This document shows positions 27,803 through 36,705 of a stretch of 64,000 bases of DNA, one piece after another. A program made the translations under genes and the position numbers. This stretch comes from Vogesella aquatica. GTDB taxonomy: Bacteria; Pseudomonadota; Gammaproteobacteria; Burkholderiales; Chromobacteriaceae. The stretch's first letter is position 1. Every line of letters begins with the position of its first letter. The DNA lies in the NCBI RefSeq assembly GCF_028548455.1, contig NZ_JAQQLF010000014.1, forward strand, positions 1 through 64,000. The letters run 5' to 3'. The notes under the pieces are model-generated. The model worked only from the letters and a program-made list of their open reading frames with translations, was not told the DNA's origin and ran no database searches.

Positions 27803-28564
27803 CTAACGCGGCTGGCAGCACACCAGCAGCTGCCCCAGCTCGCCAAAGCCCAGCGCGGCCGGCTCGCCCGGCTGCAAATGGATGACCCCGGCGTACGAGC
27901 CGGTAATCACCGCCTGCCCCGGCAAAATGCCCTGCCCTTGCTGCTGCAGGTAGCCTGCCAGCCACAATAGCGGCGCCAGCGGGTCACCGGCAGGGTGCAC
28001 ACCATCCAGCAGCTCGTCGCGCTCGCCCTGCTGCACGCGCAGCGGCATGGCTGCGGCGGCCAAGGCTGCGGCCAACGGCAGCGCCGGCCCCAGGTGCAAA
28101 CCCTGGTTCACCAGGCCATCGGCCAGCGCCTGCAAAAAAGGCGGTTTGGGCTCGGCGTCAAAGCGGCTGTCTATCAGCTCCAGCGCCAGATGTACACTAC
28201 TCACTGCCGCCAGGATTTCGTCCCTGCTGTAAGCACCAGCGCGCGGCGGCAAACCTTCGGCAAACACAAATGCCAGCTCGGACTCCACGCGCACCACACC
28301 ATCACGCACCCACGCGTGGCAGGTGTCGCCGTGGCTGATGGTACTGGCGTAGATGGGGGCCAGCACCAGCCGCCCGTCCGACGGCATGCCGCACTTCCAG
28401 CCGCCCGCACTATTGCCCAGCAAAGCGCTCACGGCTTGCTGGATGGCCAGCGCATCCTGCAGCGTGGCGGGCGCTTGTGCTGCGGCCAACAGCGGGCCCT
28501 GCTGCCCGGCCAGGCGGCGCGAGGCCAGGGTAATGGCGGCTTGCTGGATGGCGGTGGTATCCAT
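27803..28564 (-). CDS. 2-keto-4-pentenoate hydratase-family (FAH superfamily) protein
   Basis: 253 residues. Features of the MhpD/hydratase branch: GWKCGMPS, a metal-binding ESELAFVF (Glu-x-Glu), ALELIDSRF with Glu and Asp, and VITGSYAGVIHLQPGE near the C-terminus. Such enzymes hydrate or decarboxylate 2-keto-dienoates from aromatic breakdown; no other meta-cleavage genes are near, so the substrate is unknown. It appears monocistronic. Confidence 0.78.
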   Translation of the reverse strand: MDTTAIQQAAITLASRRLAGQQGPLLAAAQAPATLQDALAIQQAVSALLGNSAGGWKCGMPSDGRLVLAPIYASTISHGDTCHAWVRDGVVRVESELAFVFAEGLPPRAGAYSRDEILAAVSSVHLALELIDSRFDAEPKPPFLQALADGLVNQGLHLGPALPLAAALAAAAMPLRVQQGERDELLDGVHPAGDPLAPLLWLAGYLQQQGQGILPGQAVITGSYAGVIHLQPGEPAALGFGELGQLLVCCQPR

Positions 28565-28656
28565 GGCGTGTCTTTCATCGGCTAAGGGTGGGGTTTTGTA
28601 CCGGCACCGCGCCAGCTTGGCAAGCCCTGTTCTGCGCAGATACCCCCGAATGCAAA

Positions 28657-28683
28657 CAGCGCCCCGTAACGGTGCGCTGCAAA
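28657..28683 (-). terminator. Probable terminator after hemP
   Basis: On the minus strand CAGCGC-A-CCGT pairs with CGG-G-GCGCTG, followed by TTTGC. The T run is short, so the call is moderate. It lies 44 bases beyond the hemP stop. Confidence 0.5.
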
Positions 28684-28726
28684 ATGAAGCCGAAACCCAG
28701 GCTGCGCGGCAAACGCGCCAGATGGC

Positions 28727-28915
28727 CTACTTGGTCAGGATCAGCTTGTTCTGCTTGGTGATCTGCAGCCGGTATTGCTGGCCGTTATGTTCGATCAGCA
28801 ATGCCTTGCGCTGGGCAAACAGGCTATCGCTGCTGATGATGTCTACCAGCTCGGCTGGCAGTGCCGGTGCACTGGGTGTGTCTGCTACGGCGGTTTGCGT
28901 TGGCGTGCTATTCAT
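28727..28915 (-). CDS. hemP: Hemin uptake protein HemP family
   Basis: 62 residues from the ATG at 28915 (AGGAAA just upstream). The last 32 residues carry the HemP signature: SLFAQRKALLIEHNGQQY then RLQITKQNKLILTK, ending in the invariant K-L-I-L-T-K. Small cytoplasmic proteins of this family are usually encoded beside haem or siderophore receptors and help activate or support uptake. Here it lies downstream of the TonB receptor on the same strand, with a 14-bp perfect palindromic hairpin (28964-28993) between them. Confidence 0.9.
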   Translation of the reverse strand: MNSTPTQTAVADTPSAPALPAELVDIISSDSLFAQRKALLIEHNGQQYRLQITKQNKLILTK

Positions 28916-29017
28916 TTTCCTGCCTTGGCATACGGGCAAAATGGTGGCGTATCACCCTCGGTAGCAGGCATGGCAGCACGCTGCCATGCCTGCCGGGCTC
29001 AGGCGGCTTTACCTGGC

Positions 29018-31240
29018 TTAGAAGGTAAAGTTGGCCGTCAGGTTAGCGGTGCGAGGCGCACCTGGAATGTAACGGGTACGGTTGTTGTTCAGGCTGGCGA
29101 TGTACTTCTCGTCCAGCAGGTTGTACACGTTCAACTGCAGGTCCACGTTCTTGTTCAGCTTGTAGCTGGCCATGGCGTCTACCACGGTGTAAGCCGGGAT
29201 GCCCGGCACGTACTCGGTTGTACGCACTTTGGTATTGGTATTCTTGCCCATGTAACGCACACCACCACCGATGGTAAGGTCATTGTTTACCTTGTAGCTG
29301 CTCCACAGGGTGGCGCTCCATTCTGGCGACCAGTCCGCCGACTGGCCGGTGACACCCGCTGTAGAGGTGGTGGAGCCTTCGGTGATGTCGGTCTTCATGT
29401 GCGCCAGGCCGGCAGTGACTTGCCATGCCGGAGTAATCTGGCCAACCAGGCCCAGCTCTACACCTTTTACTTCGCGCTTGCCGTACTGCAAGATGGCGCC
29501 GGTCACGCTATCGGCCTTGGCCAGCTCGTTCTTGTTGGTGGTCTGGTACAGCGCGGCAGTCAGGCCCAGCCTGTTATCCAGCAGGTCCCACTTGGTACCC
29601 AGCTCGATGTTCTCGGTTTTTTGAGGGTCCAGCGCGGTATTGCTGCTGCTGGTTGCTGTGGTAGACAGCGTGAAGTTGTCGCTGCCGGCCGGTTTTTGCG
29701 AGGTGGCGTACGCCAGGTAAACGCTGCCGTTGGCTGCCGGCTTGTATACCAGGCCCAGCTTGCCGCCCAGCAGGTTGCCGGATTTTTCCAGGTTGCTGGC
29801 AATCAGGTTGCTGCCGGATACGGTGGTGACGTCGGTCTGGGTGTTGTAGTGCTCCAGACGCAGGCCGCCGTTGAGTTGCCATTGCTCATTCAGCTTCAGC
29901 GTATCAAAACCGTAGACAGCGATGGTATTGGTAAAGCCCTTGGTCGACGCGCCAGTCAGTTTGGGGGCATAGGCCGTCAGCGCATCACCGCTATTCGGGT
30001 TGTAGGCGTTGGCTGCCGCCACGGTACCCAGACCGTCACGGGTGTAGCTGTTCTGGCCTTCGTGCAGCAGCTCCATGCCTACCAGCAGTTCATGCTCGAT
30101 GCTGCCGGTCTTGAACTGGCTTTGCAGATTGGTCTGGTTGGCCAGAATGGTGTTGTCCTGCAGCGTACTCTGGCGGCTGCGCGAACTGGTCCACGCAGCC
30201 GGATTGCTGCTGGTGGTCGTGCTGGAGCCGACAGCAGTCAGGATGCGGTCAGTCTCCGATTTGCCGAAGCGGGTAATGTTGGCCAGCTTGTTGCCATTGG
30301 CAAAAGTGTGCTCCAGCTTGGCGGTGATCATGTCGGCGGTTACATCTTCGTAATCGCTATTCAGTCCGTAGTAGTTGCTGCTGTTCACCGGCAAGACGGC
30401 AACACCGGCCGGCGTGCCACTGTTGTAGTAGCCGTCCAGGCCGATGGTCGCCACGCCGCCATCCGGCACGTTATCTTGTTTGATGTGCTGTGCGTTCAGC
30501 GTGAATACGGTATTGGTATCCAGGCCGGTAGCCAGCGAAACGGCTACACCGTCGGTGTTTTTTTCCACAACGTCGCGGCCTGCCACGCCACCTTGCTGGC
30601 GCAGCAGGTTCACGCGTACCGCAGTGGTGTCGTCGATGACTTTGTTGGCATCCAGGGTGAAGCGCTGGTTATCGGCGGTGCTGGCACCCACGCTACCGGA
30701 GACCCGGTCTTCCAGATTGGCGCTCTTGCTGATCAGGTTCACGTAGCCGCTGGTCGCGCCGCGGCCGATGTCGGCGCCGGACGGGCCCTTGACGATTTCC
30801 ACCTGCTCCAGATTGAAGGTGTCGCGCGATACCGCGCCCAGGTCGCGCACGCCATCCACAAAGGTACTGGCCTGCGTGGAGAAACCGCGCATGCTGAAGG
30901 TATCGCCAGCGCTGGTATTGCCACCCTCACCCAGCTGCATGGTAATGCCCGGGGTGTTCTGCAGCGCCTGCATCAGCGATACGGCACCTTGCTGCTGCAG
31001 CACTTCCTTGCTGATCACGGTCACGGTTTGCGGGGTATCTACCAGCGGCTGGGTCAGCTTTGCCGACGCCGACTTGGTTTTCTTGATCGCCGGGGTAGTT
31101 TGTTCCGGGGCGGTCACCTTGGTGGCAGGCAGCGTGGCTTCGGTTTGTGCCAGCACCAGGGCAGGCATGGTCAGCAGGGCGATGGCAGCAGCTTGACGAC
31201 CCAGGGTCTTGCCGCTTTTGATGTATGCAGAGTGAGCCAA
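29018..31240 (-). CDS. TonB-dependent catecholate-type siderophore receptor (Fiu-like)
   Basis: 740 residues. Signal peptide (AAAIALLTMPALVLA), plug domain with DTPQTVTVISKEVLQQQG, ALQNTPGITMQLGEGGNTS, MRGFSTQASTFVDGVRDLG and QVEIVKGPSGADIGRGATSG, and a barrel ending in a terminal Phe (LTANFTF). The plug wording is that of Fiu/catecholate receptors. It imports ferric siderophore through the outer membrane using TonB energy. The start is a TTG with GGAGAA upstream, uncommon for an abundant porin-like protein. A strong Fur box lies about 105 bases upstream. Confidence 0.9.
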   Translation of the reverse strand: MAHSAYIKSGKTLGRQAAAIALLTMPALVLAQTEATLPATKVTAPEQTTPAIKKTKSASAKLTQPLVDTPQTVTVISKEVLQQQGAVSLMQALQNTPGITMQLGEGGNTSAGDTFSMRGFSTQASTFVDGVRDLGAVSRDTFNLEQVEIVKGPSGADIGRGATSGYVNLISKSANLEDRVSGSVGASTADNQRFTLDANKVIDDTTAVRVNLLRQQGGVAGRDVVEKNTDGVAVSLATGLDTNTVFTLNAQHIKQDNVPDGGVATIGLDGYYNSGTPAGVAVLPVNSSNYYGLNSDYEDVTADMITAKLEHTFANGNKLANITRFGKSETDRILTAVGSSTTTSSNPAAWTSSRSRQSTLQDNTILANQTNLQSQFKTGSIEHELLVGMELLHEGQNSYTRDGLGTVAAANAYNPNSGDALTAYAPKLTGASTKGFTNTIAVYGFDTLKLNEQWQLNGGLRLEHYNTQTDVTTVSGSNLIASNLEKSGNLLGGKLGLVYKPAANGSVYLAYATSQKPAGSDNFTLSTTATSSSNTALDPQKTENIELGTKWDLLDNRLGLTAALYQTTNKNELAKADSVTGAILQYGKREVKGVELGLVGQITPAWQVTAGLAHMKTDITEGSTTSTAGVTGQSADWSPEWSATLWSSYKVNNDLTIGGGVRYMGKNTNTKVRTTEYVPGIPAYTVVDAMASYKLNKNVDLQLNVYNLLDEKYIASLNNNRTRYIPGAPRTANLTANFTF

Positions 31241-31343
31241 GAGGTTCTCCAGTGGTAGTTCGTGAGTGATTTTTGGCTGGCTTACTGCTTGAAATACCCC
31301 AGGCGAGGGCTCACAGCTGGCTGGCTACTGGTATAGTTGATTC

Positions 31344-31364
31344 GCTAATGATAACAACTATCAT
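31344..31364. promoter_or_regulatory. Fur box upstream of the siderophore receptor
   Basis: TAATGATAACAACTATCATTA is nearly palindromic and matches the GATAATGATAATCATTATC Fur consensus at most positions. It lies between the receptor start (31240) and the end of the flavoreductase gene (31445), so iron repression of the receptor is expected. Confidence 0.85.
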
Positions 31365-31444
31365 TAACTTTTCGCAACACCTGTTCACACTTCCGCAACA
31401 TCTGCATCACCATCCGGCTACATTAGCCTGGGCAACACAAGCGC

Positions 31445-32797
31445 TTAGTACACGTCGCGGCAGTAGCGCCCTTCGGCCGCCAGCTCGTCCAGCACCGCCT
31501 CGCCCAGCACCTGGCGCAGCACCGCATCCACCCCGCTGGCCATACCGGCCAGGCTGCCGCACACGTAGATGGCTGCACCGTCGGCCACCCACTGCTGCAG
31601 ACGCTCGGCCTGCTCGGCCAATACATGCTGCACGTAACGGCGCTGCGGCTGATCGCGAGAAAAAGCCGTATCCACATGCTGCAACACGCCCTGTTGCTGC
31701 AAAGCCTGCAACTCGTCGCGGTAGTAAAAGTCGTGCGCCACCTGGCGCTCGCCAAACAGCAGCCAGCCCGGCTGTGCTGCGGCCAACTGCTGGCGCGCGC
31801 GCAGGTGGCTGCGCAGGCCGGCCAGGCCAGTGCCATTGCCGATCAGGATCAAAGGCCTTGTGGCGTTGCCGGCCAGGCGGAAGCGGCGGTGCGGGCGGAT
31901 GCGCAGACTCAGCGGCTCACCTAGCCCCAGGGTTTGCGTGAGGTGCTGCGAGGCGAGGCCAACCCGCCCCTGCTCGTCGGCACGCACCCGTACCAGCAGC
32001 TGCAGGCTGCCGTCAGCCGGGATCGACGCAATCGAGTACTCGCGCGGCCTACCCGGCTCGGCCGGCACCTGCACTTCTACCAGGTCACCAGACTGCCACG
32101 GCGGCAGCGGGCTGCCGTCGGCCGGGCGCAGCGCCAGGTGGTAGGTGGCGGCGCCACAGCTGCCCTCGTTGAGGCAGCGCCGCTCTTGCAGCTGCCAGCG
32201 CGCGAACGGCTGCGCCGCGGGCGCCGCGTTGATCGCCATGTCACCATCCTGCACGCCAGCCAGCGCGGCCAGCTGCCGCCGCCACGTCGCCAGTGCCACC
32301 TCGTCCAGCGCGTCTACATCAATGCGCGGGTACAGCGGTTCTGCGCCGCTATCGGCCAGCCAGCCATCCAGCGCCCGGCCAAAGGCGCAAAACTGCGCAT
32401 AGCGGCGATCACCCAGCGCCAGCACGGCGTACTGCAGCTCACCCAGCGCAGCCGGGGTGGCAAGGTTGGCCGCAAAACGGCGCGCCATGTCCGGCGGCTC
32501 GCCCTCACCCGCGGTACTGGCTACCAGCAGCAGGCGGCTGGCCTGCTGCAGCGTGGCCACATCCAGCTGCGCCAGCGGCAGGCATTGCACCGCCAGCCCT
32601 GCCGCCTGCAGCGTAGCGGCGCTTTGCTGCGCCACGGCCTCGGCCTGGCCGCTCTGACTGGCGTAAGCCACCAGCCACGGCGCGGCCACGCTGGCGGCGC
32701 GCCGGCTGCGACGCCACTGCCGCCACGCGGCCACACACACACCGGCATAGGCCAGCCCCAGACCGGCCGCCCAGATCAGGCGTTCTTGTTCCATCAT
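31445..32797 (-). CDS. Membrane-anchored flavodoxin-FNR diflavin reductase (CPR/CysJ-like)
   Basis: About 450 residues starting at ATG 32797, which overlaps the apbE stop (ATGA). An N-terminal helix (LIWAAGLGLAYAGVCVAAW) anchors it. A flavodoxin domain follows (YASQSGQAEAVAQQ, VASTAGEGEPPD, VLALGDRRYAQFCAFG), then an FNR domain with RPREYSIASIP for FAD, LILIGNGTGLAGLRS and YVCGSLAGMA for NADPH, ending in the aromatic Tyr (YCRDVY). It would take electrons from cytosolic NADPH through FAD and FMN. In this iron cluster the likely acceptor is a membrane partner that reduces ferric siderophore. Confidence 0.87.
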   Translation of the reverse strand: MMEQERLIWAAGLGLAYAGVCVAAWRQWRRSRRAASVAAPWLVAYASQSGQAEAVAQQSAATLQAAGLAVQCLPLAQLDVATLQQASRLLLVASTAGEGEPPDMARRFAANLATPAALGELQYAVLALGDRRYAQFCAFGRALDGWLADSGAEPLYPRIDVDALDEVALATWRRQLAALAGVQDGDMAINAAPAAQPFARWQLQERRCLNEGSCGAATYHLALRPADGSPLPPWQSGDLVEVQVPAEPGRPREYSIASIPADGSLQLLVRVRADEQGRVGLASQHLTQTLGLGEPLSLRIRPHRRFRLAGNATRPLILIGNGTGLAGLRSHLRARQQLAAAQPGWLLFGERQVAHDFYYRDELQALQQQGVLQHVDTAFSRDQPQRRYVQHVLAEQAERLQQWVADGAAIYVCGSLAGMASGVDAVLRQVLGEAVLDELAAEGRYCRDVY

Positions 32798-33807
32798 TGC
32801 TCTTCCATCATGTCCAGAAAGGCGCGGCTGTAGCGCACCTGTAGCTGCTCGCCGTCGCGCAGCAGGAAGGCCGCGGCCAACCCTTGCTGCTCGGCCAGCG
32901 CCATGCCGGCGTGCGGGCCCAGCACCGTCAGCGCGGTAGACCAGGCGTCGGCGGCCATGCACTCGGGGTGGATCACCGTCACCGAGGCCACGCCGCGCAC
33001 CGGCTGGCCGCTACGCGGGTCCAGCGTGTGTGCGCAGCGTTCACCGTGGTGCCAGAACACCTTCAGGTAATCACCGGAGGTGGCCACCGACAAGCCATGC
33101 AGCGCCAACCGCGGCGCGGCCAACCCTGCGCTTTGGCTATCGTCCGGCAGCGCCAGCGCCACCCACCATGGCTGGCCGTCCGGCTTCATGCCCTCGCCGC
33201 GCAGCTCGCCGCCCACTTCCACCAGAAAGTGGCGGTAACCGTACAGGCGCAGATAGCGCGCCAGCAGGTCCACGCTAAAGCCCTTGGCCACCGACGACAG
33301 GTCCAGCTGCACGCCACCCGGCTGCAGCACGCTACGGTTGGCCGCATCCAGCTGCAGCGCTTGCCAGCGGCACTGCGCCAGCAAGGCGCGGGCCTCGTCC
33401 GCCGACGGCGGCACAAAACCGGCAGCGTCGTAGCGCGGTGCCGGGCCAAAGCCCCAGCGGTTCACCAGCGCACCGGCAGCCGGGTTGTAGGCGCCGTCGC
33501 TGGCTGCTGCCACCTGCAGCGCGTACTGCAGCACGGTGAAAAAGCCGCCCGGCAGCGGGTGCCAGCTGCCCGCCGGGGCGCGGTTGAAGCGGCCCAGGTC
33601 GGAGCCGGCTTCCCAGTGGCTCATCTCGGCCACCACGCCGTCCAGCTGCTGCTGTAGGCCAGCGGCCAGAAAATCGGGGATCTCGCCATCGATCGCCAGC
33701 AGCACCTGCCAGCTGGTACCCATGCTGTGGCCTGCAAAGCGCACCACGCGGGCGCGGGCAGGCGGGCAAGCCGGGTCGATGTGGCGGGGAATGAGGATGG
33801 CGGTCAT
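32794..33807 (-). CDS. apbE: FAD:protein FMN transferase (ApbE)
   Basis: 337 residues. ApbE covalently attaches FMN to Thr or Ser of target proteins in the periplasm. Motifs: HSMGTSWQVLL near the N-terminus, EMSHWEAGSDLGRFN, DLSSVAKGFSVDLLARYL, and the late metal-binding region with VASVTVIHPECMAADAWSTAL, in which Asp-Ala-x-x-Thr/Ser is conserved. It has no signal peptide that I can recognise, so it may act from the cytoplasm or use another route. Coupled by overlap to the flavoreductase; the DUF4198 gene is upstream beyond a hairpin. Confidence 0.92.
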   Translation of the reverse strand: MTAILIPRHIDPACPPARARVVRFAGHSMGTSWQVLLAIDGEIPDFLAAGLQQQLDGVVAEMSHWEAGSDLGRFNRAPAGSWHPLPGGFFTVLQYALQVAAASDGAYNPAAGALVNRWGFGPAPRYDAAGFVPPSADEARALLAQCRWQALQLDAANRSVLQPGGVQLDLSSVAKGFSVDLLARYLRLYGYRHFLVEVGGELRGEGMKPDGQPWWVALALPDDSQSAGLAAPRLALHGLSVATSGDYLKVFWHHGERCAHTLDPRSGQPVRGVASVTVIHPECMAADAWSTALTVLGPHAGMALAEQQGLAAAFLLRDGEQLQVRYSRAFLDMMEEQ

Positions 33808-33844
33808 ACGTACTCTCTACCTTGCAATGGCGCACGCGCCATCA

Positions 33845-33874
33845 AAAACCAAGCGGCAGGCCAACGGCCTGCCG
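33845..33874 (-). terminator. Hairpin and T tract between DUF4198 and apbE
   Basis: CGGCAGGCC at 33854-33862 pairs exactly with GGCCTGCCG at 33866-33874; on the minus strand GCTTGGTTTTT follows. It may reduce apbE/reductase expression relative to the upstream periplasmic genes. Confidence 0.5.
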
Positions 33875-33913
33875 TGTCGCGGATGGGCGGGCCATAGGGC
33901 CCGACCGGTGCTG

Positions 33914-34792
33914 TTAAGGCAACACTTCCAGCGTGGCGGTGTAGCTGGCGCGGAACGGCGCCATCGGCATCATGCCAGGGCCGCCCATGCCAGGCTTGCC
34001 ACCTTCGGGCGGCGGGCTGCCGGCACCCGGGCCACCTTGCGGCGGCGTCGGCATCGCATCGCGCTTGGGCCAGCTGGCGTTTACCCAGTACATGCCACCC
34101 TGCTTCCAGCTCACCTTGATCTCGCCCTTGGCGTCGGTGGTGTATACCTGTTCGTCCAGCAGGCCAGTGTGGCGCACGCCGCCACGCACCACGCTTACCG
34201 GCATGCCGGCTACCGGCTTGCCATCCATCAGCAGACGGAAACTGCTGTTATCACCGGCGAACAGTTCATTGGGGTGGCTGACGGCCTGCAGCTCCAGGCC
34301 CTTGCCAACCGCTTGTTGCACGCCGGCAGTGGGTTTGCCGGCGGTAACGAAGGTTTCGATACGGCTGACGCTGAGCGACTTGCTCACCTCGGTGGCCCCG
34401 GCCGGAATCTGCTGGTAGATGTTGGCCGGCGTACCGCGCACGCGCTTCACTTCGTTACCCAGCTTGTAGCTGGCCATGGCGCCCTCGCCCACCAGCGAAA
34501 TACGGTAGCTGCCCGGCTGCTTCAGCTCGATGTCGAAGCTGTTACGGAAGCGGCTGCTGGTGATGTTCTGCGGGTTGACAGCAGCGCCATCCGGGCCGGT
34601 GATGCTGAGGCCGTCCAGCTTCAGCGGCTGGTGCTCAAAGTCAAACAGTGCTTCGGACACGGCGGCGTCCACGGTCACCCACGGCTTGTCGCCTTCGATG
34701 GCGCCGGCAGACGGCAGCAGCCAGCCACGGTGGGCCTGGGCAGACAGCGAGACCAGAGCCATGGCGGCCAGGGCGAGCAGTTTCTTGTTCAT
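33914..34792 (-). CDS. DUF4198 periplasmic protein
   Basis: 292 residues with signal peptide (MNKKLLALAAMALVSLSAQA). The mature start HRGWLLPSAGAIEGDKPWV is typical of DUF4198, a family with nickel/cobalt NikK-like relatives and an N-terminal His that could bind metal. Two Ig-like modules follow (to about 235), then a Pro/Gly/Met-rich tail (PPEGGKPGMGGPGMMPM) that may bind copper or iron loosely. Cytosolic partners are unknown. It is 15 bases after DUF2271. Confidence 0.85.
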   Translation of the reverse strand: MNKKLLALAAMALVSLSAQAHRGWLLPSAGAIEGDKPWVTVDAAVSEALFDFEHQPLKLDGLSITGPDGAAVNPQNITSSRFRNSFDIELKQPGSYRISLVGEGAMASYKLGNEVKRVRGTPANIYQQIPAGATEVSKSLSVSRIETFVTAGKPTAGVQQAVGKGLELQAVSHPNELFAGDNSSFRLLMDGKPVAGMPVSVVRGGVRHTGLLDEQVYTTDAKGEIKVSWKQGGMYWVNASWPKRDAMPTPPQGGPGAGSPPPEGGKPGMGGPGMMPMAPFRASYTATLEVLP

Positions 34793-34807
34793 GGTGTGCG
34801 CTCCTGC

Positions 34808-35326
34808 TTATTTGGCGGTAACGGTGATCTTGCCCAGCTCGCCCTTACCCTGGGCGCTGGTCTGCTGCTCGCCTTTGGGCGGCCATTGCAGCGGCACGCG
34901 TACCAGCTCGCGGCCACCGGCTTCACGCGCCACCTCTACCACCACCTGGTAGGCGCCCGGCGCCAGCTTGCCCAGCGCCGATTTGTTGTCGGCAAACACC
35001 AGGGTGTGCTCGCCCGGCGCGCGGGTAGCGCTGGATACGCCATCTACCGGCAGGGTCAGCTCGCGGCCGCTCTTGCGCCACCACTGGCGCATATCGTTTA
35101 CCCACTTGGTACCGGCGTTGTCTTTCTTTTTCAGGTCGTACCATACCGACAGGTTGCCGGCGAACTGCTGGTCGGCGGTTTCCAGCCACATGGCCAGGTA
35201 GGGGCGGTGGTACTCGGCCACGTTCAGCTGCGGCAGCTCTACTTTCACGGCCAGGTTGGCCGCCATGCCTGGTGCGGCGGCAGACGCCAGCGCCAGCGCC
35301 ACGGGGTAACGGTATTTCATGCTCAA
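34808..35326 (-). CDS. DUF2271 periplasmic protein
   Basis: 172 residues with a signal peptide ending near GMAA. DUF2271 features: VELPQLNVAEYHRPYLAMWL, ADQQFAGNLSVWYDLKK, KWVNDMRQWWRKSG and APGEHTLVFADNKSALG. Members sit in iron-regulated clusters with DUF4198, PepSY, ApbE and flavoreductases; biochemical role is unknown. Presumably part of the periplasmic side of the same system. Confidence 0.88.
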   Translation of the reverse strand: MSMKYRYPVALALASAAAPGMAANLAVKVELPQLNVAEYHRPYLAMWLETADQQFAGNLSVWYDLKKKDNAGTKWVNDMRQWWRKSGRELTLPVDGVSSATRAPGEHTLVFADNKSALGKLAPGAYQVVVEVAREAGGRELVRVPLQWPPKGEQQTSAQGKGELGKITVTAK

Positions 35327-35379
35327 ACTCGCTAGGTGGGGGTGGGTAAAGTGCAGCCGGGCTGCAATGCAAAATCGGT

Positions 35380-36582
35380 TTAAAACGGCCGCGGGTCATA
35401 CGGTGCCCGCAACGGCAACTGCGGGCTGCCCAACAGCGCCGGGCTGAAACCGGCGCCAAACGGCAGCGGCGTGACGTCTGGCACAACAGGCAGCATGGAT
35501 CCCGCCCCTGCGCTGGCACGCCCTGCCGGGTCCAGCCACTGCGCACGCATGCTGCCCTGCGCCGGCACGTGCAACAGCACGTCATCAAACGCCAGGCTGG
35601 TGGGCAACAGTGGCAGCGCGCTGCGATGGCGCCGGGCCAGCTGCGGGTAGCTGTCGAGACCGCGTGCGGCCAACAGCGCCTGCAACAGCGCGACCTTGTC
35701 GCGGCTATTGCCGTAGCCCTGCACCAGCACCTGCTCGGCAGCACGCGGCTGCAGCGCATGGCTGCTGTAGGCCAGATACGGGGCCGGCAGCTCGGCCACC
35801 CAGCGGTACAGCGCCTGCATCTCTTTCAAGCGCTCACCATCGCTGGTGGCGACCAGCTGCGCGGCTTTGTCCTGGATGGCAGCGGACGGCTGCGGCAGCG
35901 GCCACAGGTGTGCATAGGCCTGCCCCAAGGCCGACCAGTCGCGGTAGGCCGAGTAGGCAAAGTGCGGCACCGGCTGCGCACCGTCGCCGTTTAACTGCCA
36001 CTGCGCCTGCCACTGCGCCTGCCATTGCACGCGGCCATCGGCCGGCGCCTGCTCGCGGATGTCGGCATTGGCGGCCACCTTCAGGCCCGAGCTGGCCGGC
36101 GCGCCGAGGCTGAAGTGCACCGAACGCAGGTTCTTGACGCTGGCCGGGTAGAAGTCGCCCTGCCTTGCCTGTAGCGGCAACAGCTGGCTGTCGGTACGGA
36201 AGCGGTACACCACACGCGCCCCTTTGGCCGCCTGCGGAAAGGCAATGTCCAGGCTGCGCATGCTTTGCGTGTAAGGGTTGGCTTGCGCCTTGCTGTACGG
36301 CTGGTCGGTCACCGCGCTGGCCGGTACCGGCACGCGGCGGCCGTCGGGCAGCACGGTGTAGGCCTCCAGCAAGGTGACAGTTTGCGTTTCGGGTCGGTAC
36401 TCCAGCTGGCGTACGCGGTTGCGTGCCACGTCGCTGTCGTCTTCCAGCAGGATGTCGCGCGTCATTTCTTGCGTGCTGCGGCCGGCCTGCAGCTGCAGAT
36501 CAACGTGGTACACCAGGTTGACTTCGGCCATGGCCGGCAGGCTGAGCAACAAGGCCAGCGGGAACAGATACGGTGCATTCAT
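35380..36582 (-). CDS. DUF3857/transglutaminase-like secreted protein lacking the catalytic Cys
   Basis: 400 residues with signal peptide MNAPYLFPLALLLSLPAMA. The first half looks like DUF3857 (VNLVYHVDLQLQAG, SMRSLDIAFPQAAKGARVVY), the second like a bacterial transglutaminase core. Where family members have G-D-C-K-D-K-A, this one reads GYGNSRDKVALLQALLAARG, so the nucleophilic Cys is replaced by Ser; the later His/Asp region is also weak. It is probably non-catalytic. Residues near 183-193 (QWQAQWQAQWQ) come from a 12-bp tandem repeat. It is the first gene behind a Fur-like site and precedes DUF2271 by 53 bases. Confidence 0.75.
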   Translation of the reverse strand: MNAPYLFPLALLLSLPAMAEVNLVYHVDLQLQAGRSTQEMTRDILLEDDSDVARNRVRQLEYRPETQTVTLLEAYTVLPDGRRVPVPASAVTDQPYSKAQANPYTQSMRSLDIAFPQAAKGARVVYRFRTDSQLLPLQARQGDFYPASVKNLRSVHFSLGAPASSGLKVAANADIREQAPADGRVQWQAQWQAQWQLNGDGAQPVPHFAYSAYRDWSALGQAYAHLWPLPQPSAAIQDKAAQLVATSDGERLKEMQALYRWVAELPAPYLAYSSHALQPRAAEQVLVQGYGNSRDKVALLQALLAARGLDSYPQLARRHRSALPLLPTSLAFDDVLLHVPAQGSMRAQWLDPAGRASAGAGSMLPVVPDVTPLPFGAGFSPALLGSPQLPLRAPYDPRPF

Positions 36583-36599
36583 TTTCGTAATAATAATCT

Positions 36600-36619
36600 A
36601 TTTGAGAACCATTATCATA
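36600..36619. promoter_or_regulatory. Fur-like box upstream of the DUF3857-DUF2271-DUF4198-apbE operon
   Basis: On the minus strand TGATAATGGTTCTCAAATA retains the GATAATGxTTxTCA core of proteobacterial Fur sites. It lies 18-37 bases before the ATG at 36582, where it would overlap the promoter or leader. Confidence 0.7.
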
Positions 36620-36705
36620 CATAAAAAACACGACACCATACATGCAAAACACATACAGACACTACCCATTGCTGCGGCCACACCGACACGGCATGGCCGC
36701 GCTGG

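Noticed and set aside
28775-31258. 827-codon open frame antisense to the TonB receptor
   Set aside because: Receptor plug and barrel motifs are clear on the minus strand; the plus frame reads as Gly/Val/His-rich filler.
36010-36035. 12-bp tandem repeat as a phase-variation tract
   Set aside because: The unit is a multiple of three and in frame, so changes would not shift the frame; it is treated as a local duplication in the protein.
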